This document shows, piece after piece, positions 1-9,000 of a DNA stretch of 64,000 nt; the stretch's first letter is position 1, and every line of letters starts with the position of its first letter. The stretch is from Desulfobacter curvatus DSM 3379 (GTDB taxonomy: Bacteria; Desulfobacterota; Desulfobacteria; Desulfobacterales; Desulfobacteraceae): positions 1-64,000 of the forward strand of contig NZ_KB892979.1 in assembly GCF_000373985.1 (NCBI RefSeq), in the 5' to 3' direction. The notes under the pieces were generated by a model. That model did no database searches, was not told the origin of the DNA, and saw only the letters and a program-made list of their open reading frames with translations. Position numbers and translations under genes: made by a program.

Positions 1-163
1 AATCTTGAGTAAATGATGAAAACTCTCGAATCTCATGCTGTTCTTTCCCATTATCATCAACCGTAATTAAACAGGCCGAAATTTTGTCTTTATGGACATC
101 CAAACCACAACAAATTGGGTGAACGATTTGGATTAATGTGTTATTTTTTGATCTCTTGGTCAT
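1..163 (-). CDS. IS110-family transposase, N-terminal part (runs off the window)
   Basis: Read on the minus strand from an ATG at 163, 54 codons stay open to the window edge. An AAGGAG Shine-Dalgarno site (170-175) lies 6 bases upstream. The peptide contains GLDVHKDKISACLI at about residues 20-33, which matches the start of the DEDD (RuvC-like) catalytic domain of IS110 transposases, where the Asp of GLDVHK is the first metal ligand. The C-terminal part, with the serine-type domain, lies outside. IS110 elements generally lack clear terminal inverted repeats, and I see none in the 100 bases upstream. Family call is firm; whether the copy is intact cannot be judged. Confidence 0.8.
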   Translation of the reverse strand, partial: MTKRSKNNTLIQIVHPICCGLDVHKDKISACLITVDDNGKEQHEIREFSSFTQD

Positions 164-270
164 GGCTATCTCCTTATATTTTCTTGGTCGAAAAAAAATT
201 TGATAGCTATGACCATTTTTCAAAATTTGCAAGTGTTTCATGCTTCGTTGTGTCCGCTAGGACATGGGGG

Positions 271-338
271 TTATATGAAAGAACCAATACGTTGCTCTCA
301 TGTTTTGTTGTGAGTTGAGCCTGGATGTTGATAGACCA
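271..338 (-). repeat. Two-hairpin intergenic repeat, copy G (truncated)
   Basis: The plus strand reads TTATATGAAAG, then TTTTGTTGTGAGTTGAGCC, then GATAGACCA. This is the family pattern, but the ATAACxGCC end is lost after 338. The strand given is the one on which full copies begin with ATAAC. The second hairpin (GAAA...TTTC side) is weak here and the first has lost its closing arm, so this looks like a decayed copy. Confidence 0.6.
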
Positions 339-475
339 ATTTTAGGGTTTAAGCATGCAGGCAAAAATATTTATTAAAAATTGAGCATAGTGTTCATCAT
401 CCACCTCAATGCAATCAAAGTCGAAACCATTCATATTTGTTATACTTTTTTATGGCGATCATGCTTAATCTTAAT

Positions 476-510
476 CAAAAAAGGCCGCAATTTTTGAAAA
501 CTGAGGCCTT
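476..510 (-). terminator. Intrinsic terminator after the coiled-coil gene
   Basis: On the minus strand AAGGCC and GGCCTT form a stem, extended by an imperfect CAGTTTT/AAAATTG inner stem, followed by a run of T. It lies about 45 bases past the stop of the 557-874 gene and fits Rho-independent termination. Confidence 0.75.
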
Positions 511-556
511 AAAGTGTATTTGAAATCAAAAATTATGAATTTTTTTACCGCCGACG

Positions 557-874
557 TTAATTATCAAGGGTTTCAACGTCTACCCAACCCAGGTCAAAAT
601 CTCTCCAGGCCTTGTCAACGCTATCACCGACAGTTCCGAATAAACTATCCAGGTCCTTTTTCATCGGAGACCAGTCTGCCGGGCATTCATTTTTCAGTTG
701 ATCAAGGCGGTCCTGAGCAGCCGCTATCTCTTGTTCAATCTGCCCTATGAATGGTGCCATTTTTTCTTTTTCTGCAGAATCATAATTATCTGCAACCTTT
801 TTCATAGCGTCTAATTTTTGTTTCCAAGCAGTCACTTCAGCCAACATTACTTTACAATAGTCTTTAACTTCCAT
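557..874 (-). CDS. Small coiled-coil protein, sll1863-like
   Basis: A 105-residue acidic, soluble protein with no signal peptide or membrane segment. Residues 5-65 are a charged helix with heptad spacing and likely form a coiled coil. The tail (about 66-100) has a Trp-Lys-Lys-Asp pattern and ends in a DKAWRDF stretch. This shape resembles the small stress-linked coiled-coil proteins of the sll1863 type, but the match is by overall pattern only. The start is supported by GAGGAG about 6 bases before the ATG. It is monocistronic with its own terminator. Function unknown. Confidence 0.7.
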   Translation of the reverse strand: MEVKDYCKVMLAEVTAWKQKLDAMKKVADNYDSAEKEKMAPFIGQIEQEIAAAQDRLDQLKNECPADWSPMKKDLDSLFGTVGDSVDKAWRDFDLGWVDVETLDN

Positions 875-1207
875 GATTTCTCCTCTTAATTAGATTAATG
901 ATAGACATATAACCTCTTACAAAGACGAAAGAAATCGTCATACAATAACAAATCAGAATAGTCTTCGAATATCCAGGCAGCAACTGACGAAAATTTCATA
1001 AAGCTATATGATTATTTACTATACAATGTTTATCGATAATTTTATATGGTTTTTAACAAATTTAGCTACGCTTTGTGGCTGCACGAAAAAGCAGATGGGC
1101 TCAAGGCCAAACCTTCCCACAGCATCATAGGCGTCATTTTCAAAATCCCCATTGCATACCTACCTGAAGGTATATATAATGCGGACCATTAAATTGAGGG
1201 GCAATCT
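875..1207. other. Divergent intergenic region between coiled-coil gene and tetR-type gene
   Basis: About 330 bases with no coding frame. The right end carries the promoter and operator of the regulator gene (1152-1180). The left end must hold the minus-strand promoter, but no strong -35/-10 pair stands out. Confidence 0.4.
1152..1180 (+). promoter_or_regulatory. Sigma70-type promoter with embedded TetR operator
   Basis: TTGCAT (1152-1157) and a perfect TATAAT (1175-1180) are separated by 17 bases. Inside the spacer lies a perfect inverted repeat, ATACCT (1156-1161) and AGGTAT (1168-1173), with a 6-base centre. A dimeric regulator bound there would block RNA polymerase. The next gene encodes a TetR-family repressor, so autoregulation is the simple reading, probably with read-through into the efflux genes. 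The link between repressor and site is inferred. Confidence 0.65.
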
Positions 1208-1816
1208 ATGGCGAGAAAAACAAAAAAAGAGGCGCAGAAGACACGGCAGCAAATTCTGGATGCCGCGCTGAAGATCTGTTCTGAAAAGGGCTATTCAAAA
1301 ACCACGTTCGTGGATATTGCCAATGAGATAGGATTGACAAAGGGTGCGGTTTATTGGCACTTCAAAACAAAACCTGAACTTTTGGCTGCTATGATCTCAT
1401 ATGGTGAAGAAAAACAGTACAATCTCTTTGAAAATATGATGCTGGAAAGCGTAGCAGACCTGCGCCGGGGAATCGCCGAATTTGCCAATACCTTTGTTAG
1501 TGATGAGGAGGCCTGGAAGTTTGAGTTTTTCTGTGGTTTCCAGATTGAATGGTCAACCGAGCTCATGGCGGAAGTGCATGAAAAATTAGCGGAACTGCGC
1601 GTTGATCCAATGAAGGAATTTGAAGAAAAACTTGTGCGGTTGCAGGAAAAAGGCGCGCTAAGTAAAGAAAAGGACGCCCGGTCCCTTGCGCTGTGTTTCG
1701 CTTCATCTTGGATAGGCGCAATGCATTTGGCCATGTACGGCGAGTATGATCTGAATAAATTTGTGGAAGTGGTCCTGGAAAGTTTTGACCTGCTGTTCGG
1801 CCCGCTTTCCATCTGA
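1208..1816 (+). CDS. TetR/AcrR-family transcriptional regulator of the efflux operon
   Basis: A 202-residue repressor. The N-terminal helix-turn-helix spans about residues 12-60: Thr-Arg-Gln-Gln-Ile-Leu-Asp-Ala-Ala, then FVDIANEIGLTKGAVYWHF, the hallmark recognition segment of TetR/AcrR proteins. The remaining 140 residues are the helical ligand-binding and dimer domain. GAGGGG lies about 8 bases before the ATG. It precedes an adaptor and RND pump on the same strand, the usual place for a local repressor that releases its promoter when a pump substrate binds. An operator-like palindrome lies in its own promoter. Ligand unknown. Confidence 0.92.
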   Translation: MARKTKKEAQKTRQQILDAALKICSEKGYSKTTFVDIANEIGLTKGAVYWHFKTKPELLAAMISYGEEKQYNLFENMMLESVADLRRGIAEFANTFVSDEEAWKFEFFCGFQIEWSTELMAEVHEKLAELRVDPMKEFEEKLVRLQEKGALSKEKDARSLALCFASSWIGAMHLAMYGEYDLNKFVEVVLESFDLLFGPLSI

Positions 1817-1832
1817 GGCATCGCACGTCAAT

Positions 1833-1927
1833 ATAACAGCCACGGGCTGACCTGACATATCAATTGCAAGGCATAGCCCACAACAAAGCTTGAAAGATCT
1901 GAGTAACTTACCCAGACGTTCTTATAA
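1833..1927 (+). repeat. Two-hairpin intergenic repeat, copy D
   Basis: Reads ATAACAGCC, then GGGCT...AGCCC (first hairpin), ACAACAAA, then a second hairpin centred on TCTGAGTAACTTACCCAGA, and ends TTATAA. It begins 17 bases after the stop of the TetR-type gene, in the same orientation relative to the preceding gene as copies A, B and C. It separates the regulator from the pump genes. Confidence 0.7.
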
Positions 1928-1939
1928 AGGAAAAATCTA

Positions 1940-3082
1940 ATGGGAAAGGCAGTAGGAAACGCGGTGATCGCGATCATTTTGATCAGCGTGGGTTATGTTA
2001 TCAATCTGGTTATTCCTTCAGGCGACCAGGGGCCGGGCATGATGGAAATGGGCCAAATGCCGCCGCCTGCGGTAGTCGCAGTTGAGCTGAAAGAGAAGCC
2101 CCTGGATGTGCTTGACGACCATATTGCAACGGTGGAGCCGGTGCAGGAAGTTATGGTCCGCTCGGAAGTTTCGGGGTACATTGATGATGTCCATTTCACG
2201 GAGGGATCTTTTGTGAAAGAAGGCGACCTGCTCTTCACCATTGACCAGAAACAATACCAGGCCAAAGTTGACGTTCGCCAGGCAGAGCTGGCCAGTGCAA
2301 TAGCCGAACTGAACCGTGCAAAAAAATACTTCAAGCGTATGCGTGAGGCAAATAAACGCAGCGTTTCTCAGTCGAATCTCGACACTGCGGAAAGCGACCA
2401 GTTGCAGGCCGAGGCCAGCCTGAAACAGGCGGAGGCCAATTTGAACCTGGCCAAAATTGACTTGGGGTATGCCAAAGTGCGGGCGCCGATCAGCGGCCGA
2501 ATCGGCTTGGCCAAGGCAACCAAGGGTAACTATGTCACTTCCGCCTCCAACGAACTTGCCCGCATTGTGCAAATCAGTCCCATCCGTGTAGTTTTTTCCA
2601 TGACCGACCGCGCGTACCTGGATTTTCGTGCCCAGGAACTGGCGGGTGCCTCTGACGATCAGGCTGCCCGCATTCGCCTGCCCAACGGTACACAGCTTCC
2701 GCTGATTGGCAAAAAAGAGTTCGACGACAACGTTATGAATGCCGAAACCGGTACCATGGCAGTCCGCTACCTGTTCGATAATCCCGACGGACAACTGGTC
2801 CCCGGCGGCTATGTCAACATTCTGCTTGGATCCCGGCAACGCCCCATGGGCATCCGGATCCCCCAGCGGGCACTGTTGCTTGACCCAAAGGGTTCCTATG
2901 TGCTGACAGTCAACGGAGAGGGACAGATTGGCACCGCCCGGGTTGAGACCGGAGACTCGGTTGAAGGAGACTTTGTGGTGCTTTCCGGACTGAAGGCCGG
3001 TGACCGTATCGTGGTTGACGGTGTGCAAAAAGTGCGGCCCGGCATGACCGCCCAGGTAACTTTGCAGGAGGCCGGACAATGA
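1940..3082 (+). CDS. RND efflux membrane fusion protein (periplasmic adaptor)
   Basis: A 380-residue HlyD/AcrA-type adaptor that bridges an inner-membrane RND pump and the outer-membrane channel. Residues 8-25 are a hydrophobic anchor without a lipobox Cys, so it is a membrane-anchored rather than lipidated adaptor. A first lipoyl half (about 75-105, GSFVKEGDLLFTID) leads into an alpha-helical hairpin rich in Ala, Gln and Glu (about 110-175). The second lipoyl half contains KVRAPISGRIG, the family motif, followed by beta-barrel and membrane-proximal domains. The stop overlaps the pump start (ATGA), which indicates translational coupling. Confidence 0.93.
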   Translation: MGKAVGNAVIAIILISVGYVINLVIPSGDQGPGMMEMGQMPPPAVVAVELKEKPLDVLDDHIATVEPVQEVMVRSEVSGYIDDVHFTEGSFVKEGDLLFTIDQKQYQAKVDVRQAELASAIAELNRAKKYFKRMREANKRSVSQSNLDTAESDQLQAEASLKQAEANLNLAKIDLGYAKVRAPISGRIGLAKATKGNYVTSASNELARIVQISPIRVVFSMTDRAYLDFRAQELAGASDDQAARIRLPNGTQLPLIGKKEFDDNVMNAETGTMAVRYLFDNPDGQLVPGGYVNILLGSRQRPMGIRIPQRALLLDPKGSYVLTVNGEGQIGTARVETGDSVEGDFVVLSGLKAGDRIVVDGVQKVRPGMTAQVTLQEAGQ

Positions 3083-6000
3083 TTTCACGCATATTCATTG
3101 ACCGCCCGCGCCTGGCGGGTGTGGTTTCCATTGTCCTGATGCTGGCAGGGATTCTTTCGATCACCTCCCTGCCCATTACCCAGTATCCCCAGGTCACCCC
3201 CCCGCAAATCGTGGTGCGTGCAAGCTACCCCGGTGCCAGTGCCGAAGTCATGGCCGACATCGTGGCCGGACCCATTGAAGATGCCGTGAACGGCGTACAA
3301 AACATGATTTACATGTCATCGACCTCTGACAATTCGGGAAGCTACTCGCTCACCGTAACGTTTGCTGTGGGTACTGATCCGGATATGGCCCAGGTAAAGG
3401 TACAGAACCGTGTGTCCCAGGCCGAACCTATGCTGCCCAGCGAAGTTGTGCAGGAGGGCGTGACGGTGGAAACAGAATCAGCCGACATGCTCGGCTTCGT
3501 GATTGTCCGCTCCCCCGACGCAAGTCTTGATGAACAGGTAATGAGTGACTACACCTATAAAATGATCCAGCCTGCCTTTGAACGGATCCCTGGCGTCAGC
3601 CGGGCACAGGTTTACGGTCCCAAATACAGCATGCGCGTCTGGCTTGATTCCGACCGCATCTCCGCACTCGGTATCGGCGTCGATGAAATAACGGCAGCCA
3701 TACGCAACCAGAATGTGCAGGCCTCCATCGGCGCCATCGGCTCCACCCCGGACGACGGCTCCGGACAGGTCGCCTTTACCCTGACCGCCCAAGGACGGCT
3801 CAACGACACAGAATCCTTTGGCAACATCGTGGTGCGCACCGGCACAGACGGTGCCGTTGTCTACCTCAAGGATGTGGCACGCATCGAAAAAGGCTCTGAC
3901 AACTATCTATTTTCCGCCAAATACAACAACGCACCCTGTGTGGCGCTGGGCTTAAGCCGGACTCCGGGTTCCAACGCCCTTGACACCATGGATGAGCTGC
4001 AGACGGTAATGAAACGCCTCGAAAAGGATTATCCCGAAGGCCTTGAAGCCGTGCTGTCCTATGACGCCTCGAAATTTGTCCGCACCAGCATCCGTGAAAT
4101 CGTATCCACCCTGGCGCTGACCTTCCTGCTCGTGGTTATCGTCTGTTATGTTTTTTTGCAGAACTGGCGGGCCACACTGATTCCATCCATCACCATACCG
4201 GTCTCGCTATGCGCCACCTTCATGGTGCTGGCTGCCTTCGGCTACAGCATCAACACACTGACGCTCTTCGGCCTGGTACTGGCCATCGGCCTGGTGGTGG
4301 ATGACGCCATCGTGGTGGTTGAGCGGGTCATGGAGCTGATGGAAAGCGAAGGGCTGGACCAAAAAAGTGCAGCCGTAAAAGCGATGCAGCAAGTCAGCGG
4401 AGCGGTCATTGCCACCACGTTGGTACTGCTGTCCATTTTTGTTCCCATTGGATTTATGGCAGGCATAACCGGCAAAATTTACCAGCAGTTCGCTGTGTCG
4501 ATTTCAGCAGCGGTCTTCTTTTCCACGCTCAACGCCCTCACACTCAGTCCTGCGCTCTGTGCGACCTTTCTTCAGGTGTCTAAACCCGAACAACGGGGGC
4601 CGAAGCACTGGTTCAATACCGTACTAAACCACGTACGGGGCAGCTATGTCTCCGCCAGCATCTTTATTGCCCGCAAACTGATTTTGACCACCCTGATCCT
4701 GCTTGGTGTATTCGGCGTTACCTATTTCCTGTTCAACACCAGCTCGTCATCCTTCCTGCCCGATGAAGACCAGGGCGTCATTTTCGGGATGGCACAGCTG
4801 CCCGAAGGCGCCACCCGAACCCGCACCGAGGCGCTGCTGGAACATGTGTTGACACCGCTGCAGGATGAACCGGGAATTGAGTACACCATTCAGGTCACCG
4901 GTTTCAGCATGATGGGCGGTTCTGCCGAGAATGTGGCCTTCTTCATGTTCGGCCTTGACCATTGGAGCAGGCGGGAATCTCCCGGATTGAGCATTACGGC
5001 CATCCAGCAAAAACTACAGGGACGCCTGGCTGCGGAGCCCGGAGCCCAGCTCAACCTGTTTGTGCCCCCCGCCATCATGGGCCTGGGCAACAGCGGGGGC
5101 TTGGACATTCGTCTTCAGGCCACAGGGGACAACGATCCCCAGCAGCTCCAGTCTGTTATGAACAACTTTTTGATGCAACTTAACATGGCCCCGGAAATTA
5201 TGTTCGGCTTCAGTGCCTATTCCGCTGCAACGCCCCACCTCTATCTGGATGTGAACCGCACCAAAGCCGCGTTGATGCAGGTCGATGTCAGCACTATTTT
5301 CAGTGCACTGCAGAACTATCTGGGTTCATTTTATGTGAATGATGTCAACTTTGACGGACAGGTGAACAAGGCCATTATCCAGGCTGACTGGGCCCACCGG
5401 AAGAACATTGAGGCCCTGGACAATATCCATATAAAAAGCCGCACCGGCGCCATAGTACCGCTGGGCAGCCTGGTTAAGATAAGAACCACCCTGGCACCGC
5501 GAATGGTCGAACGCTACAACAAGTTCCCGGCCGCCGGCATCACTGCTTTTACAGCACCGATGGTCAGCAGCGGCGATTCGATGTTGAAGGTTTCCAAGCT
5601 TGCAGAAACAACATTGCCCGAAGGCTATACCTTTGACTGGTCGGGATTGAGCTACCAGGAAGCCACCGCCGCAGGATCAGCCAACCTGATTTTCCTTATG
5701 GCCATTATCTTTGCCTATCTTTTTCTTGTGGCGCAATATGAAAGCTGGACCACGCCGCTGCCGGTAATCCTTTCAACCTCAGTGGCCGTGCTTGGCGCCC
5801 TGGCCGGTCTGATAGTGGTCAAATTACCACTAAGTATCTATGCCCAGCTCGGTGTGATTCTGCTGGTGGGCCTGGCCAGCAAAAACGCGATTCTTATCGT
5901 TGAATTTTCCAAAGCCCGGCGGGAAGAAGGCCTGTCCATCATTGATGCGGCCGCCGATGGGGCCAAGCAGCGGTTCCGTGCCGTATTGATGACCGCCTTC

Positions 6001-7569
6001 ACCTTCATCCTCGGCGTGCTGCCCATGGTGTTTGCCAGCGGCGCCGGCTCTGCCAGCCGCCAGGTCATCGGTACCACGGTGTTCTCCGGGATGGTAGCCG
6101 CCACCTTGTTTGGAATTTTGCTGATTCCGGCACTTTTTGTGATGTTCCAGAGGTTCCGGGAAAAGATGTACGTCGTGCGAAACCGCTGGACGACGAAGAA
6201 TATCTCCGTGTTGCTGGTATTATTATTGCCGGTGATCATGACCGGTTGCATGACAGTGGGACCGGACTATCAGCGGCCGGCCCTTCCGGATATTCCCGAC
6301 ACACGGGAAGTGGAGGTGGATGCGGCCCAATGGTGGAACCAATTCAATGATCCGGGGCTGACCGATATGGTCCAACGGGCGTTGAACAACAACCACGACC
6401 TCAAGACAGCCGTGGCCCGGGTCCGCCAAGCCCGTGCCCAGCTGGCCCGGACCAGGGCCGCCTACGGGCCGACCGTCGATCTAAGCGGCAGTATCACCCG
6501 CTCCGAGTCTTCGGCAAACGGTATGTCGGACACCGGTGCCACCACGCTTTACAGCACCGGATTCGATGCAGTCTGGGAAATAGACATTTTTGGCGGGACC
6601 AAGCGTGCCGTTGAAGCGGCCCTTGCGGACTGGGACGCGATCCGGGTCGGGCTGGATGATGTCCGGGTCAGCGTGGCCGCGGAGACAGCGATCGCCTATC
6701 TCAGCATCTGCACCTACCAACACCGACTGACCGTATCCCGGGCCAACCTGGAAGCCCAGCAGGAGACCTTTGAAATTCTTTCCGACCGTTTTAACGCCGG
6801 CTTAAGCAACGGACTGGCCGTACAGCAGGCGCGTTATAATCTGGAAAGCACACGGGCCGCAATCCCCACCCTGGAAGCCGGACTGGAAAGTGCCCGGAAT
6901 GCTTTATCGGTACTGGCAGGCGAAATGCCGGGCGCTTTGCAGACCCCTAATATCGACCGGATACCGCAATCTGATCTGGTGCTTGAAGGCATTCCCGCAG
7001 ACCTGTTGCGCCGCCGCCCGGATATCCGGCGCGCCGAGCGGGAACTGGCAGCCCAGACAGCACGAATCGGTGTTGCCGTGGCCGATCTTTATCCCAGGTT
7101 TACACTGACCGGATCCATCGGATTGGAGTCTTTGCAGGCATCTACCCTTTTCGAGTCCGACAGTGGGAAATACAGCATTATCCCCGGCATACGCTGGCCG
7201 ATTTTTTACTCCGGTTCTATTCGTAATAATATTAAAATTCAGGAAGCGGTACAGGAACAGTACCTGTATGCATACGAAGCGGCAGTACTGAATGCCGTTC
7301 AGGAAGTGCGTGATGCGCTGATAAATTACCGTAAGGAAAAAGAGCGCAGCGCTTCGCTCAGGGACGCTGTTGAAGCGGCCCGTGCTGCGGAGGAATTGGC
7401 CCAGGATCAATACCGCAATGGCCTTTCCGACTTCAACAATGTGCTTGATGCCCAGCGTTCGCTGCTCAGCTTCCAGGAAGAGCTCGCCGTCTGCGAAGGC
7501 ACGGTAAGCCAGAATACCGTTCGGCTCTACAAGGCACTGGGGGGTGGCTGGAGTTCTCTTGAAGAGTAG
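3079..7569 (+). CDS. RND efflux pump fused in frame to its outer-membrane factor lipoprotein
   Basis: A single 1496-codon frame. Residues 1-1029 are an HAE1-type RND transporter (AcrB/MexB-like). The proton-relay pair Asp408-Asp409 sits in FGLVLAIGLVVDDAIVVVE and Lys935 in GLASKNAILIVEF. Residues 1030-1496 are an OprM/NodT-type channel with a complete lipoprotein signal: Arg and Lys, a hydrophobic run, and VIMTGC with Cys at residue 1057. After it come the TVGPDYQRP start and two repeated helical-barrel halves. No stop codon separates the parts. An ATG (6166) and a GTG (6175) at the junction could start the channel separately, with purine-rich GGGAAAAG just upstream. As one chain, the channel would need cleavage at the lipobox to reach the outer membrane. 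A lost stop through mutation or sequencing error is the alternative. Confidence 0.9.
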   Translation: MISRIFIDRPRLAGVVSIVLMLAGILSITSLPITQYPQVTPPQIVVRASYPGASAEVMADIVAGPIEDAVNGVQNMIYMSSTSDNSGSYSLTVTFAVGTDPDMAQVKVQNRVSQAEPMLPSEVVQEGVTVETESADMLGFVIVRSPDASLDEQVMSDYTYKMIQPAFERIPGVSRAQVYGPKYSMRVWLDSDRISALGIGVDEITAAIRNQNVQASIGAIGSTPDDGSGQVAFTLTAQGRLNDTESFGNIVVRTGTDGAVVYLKDVARIEKGSDNYLFSAKYNNAPCVALGLSRTPGSNALDTMDELQTVMKRLEKDYPEGLEAVLSYDASKFVRTSIREIVSTLALTFLLVVIVCYVFLQNWRATLIPSITIPVSLCATFMVLAAFGYSINTLTLFGLVLAIGLVVDDAIVVVERVMELMESEGLDQKSAAVKAMQQVSGAVIATTLVLLSIFVPIGFMAGITGKIYQQFAVSISAAVFFSTLNALTLSPALCATFLQVSKPEQRGPKHWFNTVLNHVRGSYVSASIFIARKLILTTLILLGVFGVTYFLFNTSSSSFLPDEDQGVIFGMAQLPEGATRTRTEALLEHVLTPLQDEPGIEYTIQVTGFSMMGGSAENVAFFMFGLDHWSRRESPGLSITAIQQKLQGRLAAEPGAQLNLFVPPAIMGLGNSGGLDIRLQATGDNDPQQLQSVMNNFLMQLNMAPEIMFGFSAYSAATPHLYLDVNRTKAALMQVDVSTIFSALQNYLGSFYVNDVNFDGQVNKAIIQADWAHRKNIEALDNIHIKSRTGAIVPLGSLVKIRTTLAPRMVERYNKFPAAGITAFTAPMVSSGDSMLKVSKLAETTLPEGYTFDWSGLSYQEATAAGSANLIFLMAIIFAYLFLVAQYESWTTPLPVILSTSVAVLGALAGLIVVKLPLSIYAQLGVILLVGLASKNAILIVEFSKARREEGLSIIDAAADGAKQRFRAVLMTAFTFILGVLPMVFASGAGSASRQVIGTTVFSGMVAATLFGILLIPALFVMFQRFREKMYVVRNRWTTKNISVLLVLLLPVIMTGCMTVGPDYQRPALPDIPDTREVEVDAAQWWNQFNDPGLTDMVQRALNNNHDLKTAVARVRQARAQLARTRAAYGPTVDLSGSITRSESSANGMSDTGATTLYSTGFDAVWEIDIFGGTKRAVEAALADWDAIRVGLDDVRVSVAAETAIAYLSICTYQHRLTVSRANLEAQQETFEILSDRFNAGLSNGLAVQQARYNLESTRAAIPTLEAGLESARNALSVLAGEMPGALQTPNIDRIPQSDLVLEGIPADLLRRRPDIRRAERELAAQTARIGVAVADLYPRFTLTGSIGLESLQASTLFESDSGKYSIIPGIRWPIFYSGSIRNNIKIQEAVQEQYLYAYEAAVLNAVQEVRDALINYRKEKERSASLRDAVEAARAAEELAQDQYRNGLSDFNNVLDAQRSLLSFQEELAVCEGTVSQNTVRLYKALGGGWSSLEE

Positions 7570-7619
7570 TCCCGCCGCTTCAAACGGCATGTTACCCAAA
7601 ATGGACTTGATCATCTTTT

Positions 7620-7644
7620 CTGATTATAACGGATTTGGGGGACT
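7620..7644 (+). repeat. Left terminal inverted repeat of the IS
   Basis: Begins CTGATTATAACGGATTTG. It matches the reverse complement of 8971-8995 at 23 of 25 positions; the mismatches are at positions 18 and 25. Confidence 0.8.
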
Positions 7645-7732
7645 AAGTCGGAGAGCGATGAAATAGACTGAAAAAAATCATTTTCTGCGTTATGGTTGAA
7701 GTGCTCAACAGCAACTATAACAAATAGGAAAA

Positions 7733-8891
7733 ATGATGCCCCCAGCCTCTAACACTGCTCTCCGACTGAATCGAACTATTTGTATGCACATTTGTCAAGC
7801 ACAATATTGCCTGCTCATTCAACATGCCATTGAATTTCGGATAATATTGGACGTGGCAATCAAGGAGTATCCCAATATTTTTCCGCCTGAAATCGCCTTC
7901 GGATACAAAATGAAGGATGCAAGAGTCTCCAAAAAAATGAAATTAACAATTAGGAGAATAACCATTGCTGGTATCAGTTATACAATAAGGCCGTCTTTTG
8001 CTATGCCCTATATGACTGGATTTGTAAAAGATGTTGAAAAACCCTTATTTTTGCGTAAATTTGCAGTTCCGTTTTGGGCTCTGAGTCACTGTTTTGGGAA
8101 AAATGCCATGTATTGGTATCGCCTTGAGGCAACTATTGGTCGATACAGCCTCGTTGGAACCACTATCAAATCTCCAGAGAAAATGCCCCAGCATCTTTCT
8201 GCTGATGAAAAACACACCCGTCTTCTCGGACAAAAGACCTATATTGCCACGATGGTCGGAAGTAACTGTATTTTAGGAGCCTGTGTCTCGGAAACCGCCT
8301 CCGGCAAAGATCTTCAAAAAGCATACGGTGTTTTTAAAAAGGAAGCTGAATGCATTAATCCGGAATATAGGCCGGATACGGTCAATACCGACGGATGGCC
8401 GTCAACGCAAAAAGCCTGGAAAAAACTGTTTCCCAAGATAACTGTGCTATCCTGCTTTTTACACATTTTTATTGGCATACGTGATCGGTCTCGCAAAAAA
8501 ATACAAAGAGTCTTTTGGAGATGTGGTCACCAGGTTATGGGATTGCTTCAGGGCAGAATCCAAGAGATCATTCTCACAGAGAGTTCGCAGGCTTTCTGAA
8601 TGGTGTCAAAATATGGACAATGAAGTACCGGCCGTCATTTCAGCCAAGATCAAGAAGCTCAGGGAAAATCTTCCACAGTTTTCTCAAACCTATGATTTCC
8701 CTGGCTCACATAGAACGAGCAACATGGTTGATCGGCTGATGCAGCGGATGGACCGTCATTTATTCAGTACCAAGTATTTTCATGGCACTATGAAAGCTGC
8801 TAATCTCAGCACGTGCCTGGACTCTTATCCAAAATTTTGCGCCAGTCAATCCATGGACGGTAAAGCAAAAAGGCTATGTGAGTTCTTTTGA
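7733..8891 (+). pseudogene. Frameshifted DDE-type transposase
   Basis: Two overlapping frames together make one transposase. The first (7733-8599) starts at an ATG preceded by AGGAAAA and carries a SADEKH block and a later VNTDGWPSTQKAW block, which look like the first two catalytic acidic residues. Sequence sense moves to the +1 frame at a run of seven A (8495-8501), where Arg-Lys-Lys continues as YKESFGDVVTRLWDC. The second frame ends at 8891 and contains RTSNMVDRLMQRMDRHLF, the likely third acidic region. One extra base in the A tract explains the break. Programmed slippage is possible, but some IS families that use it show -1 rather than +1 shifts. No further IS family assigned. Confidence 0.7.
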
Positions 8892-8970
8892 AAGCGTTAA
8901 CGAATTTAAGTATCACGAAAACTGGCTTCATAACCTTTTAATTTCGGGTTCTTTGGGGGGCTTACGGACA

Positions 8971-8995
8971 GGTCCCCAAAATCCGTTATAATCAG
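8971..8995 (-). repeat. Right terminal inverted repeat of the IS
   Basis: Plus strand reads GGTCCCCAAAATCCGTTATA and ends ATCAG. It is the inverted partner of 7620-7644. The glycerophosphodiesterase remnant begins within 10 bases of it. Confidence 0.8.
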
Positions 8996-9000
8996 CATAG

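Larger units (their letters stand above)
164..556. other. AT-rich intergenic region
   Basis: No convincing coding frame. It holds the upstream flank of the IS110 gene, a truncated copy of the two-hairpin repeat (271-338) and the terminator of the small minus-strand gene that follows (476-510). Nothing recognisable between 339 and 475. Confidence 0.5.
7620..8995 (+). mobile_element. Degenerate insertion sequence with 25-bp terminal inverted repeats
   Basis: An element of about 1.38 kb. Its ends, 7620-7644 and 8971-8995, are inverted repeats matching at 23 of 25 positions (outer bases CTGATTATAACGGATTT). Between them lies one transposase frame broken by a frameshift. No target-site duplication was found in the immediate flanks, so the element is either old or of a family without one. 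Its right end lies immediately before the truncated glycerophosphodiesterase gene. IS family not identified. Confidence 0.75.

Noticed and set aside
2018..3088. Open frame of 356 codons antisense to the membrane fusion gene
   Set aside because: It is the complement of a clear adaptor gene with strong family motifs. Its sequence is His/Gly-rich and resembles nothing; long antisense frames arise from GC-rich codon use.
7733..8891. Programmed frameshift producing an active transposase
   Set aside because: The A7 tract would need a +1 move, while slippage on A runs in IS elements is mostly -1. A one-base insertion is simpler, so it was called a pseudogene.
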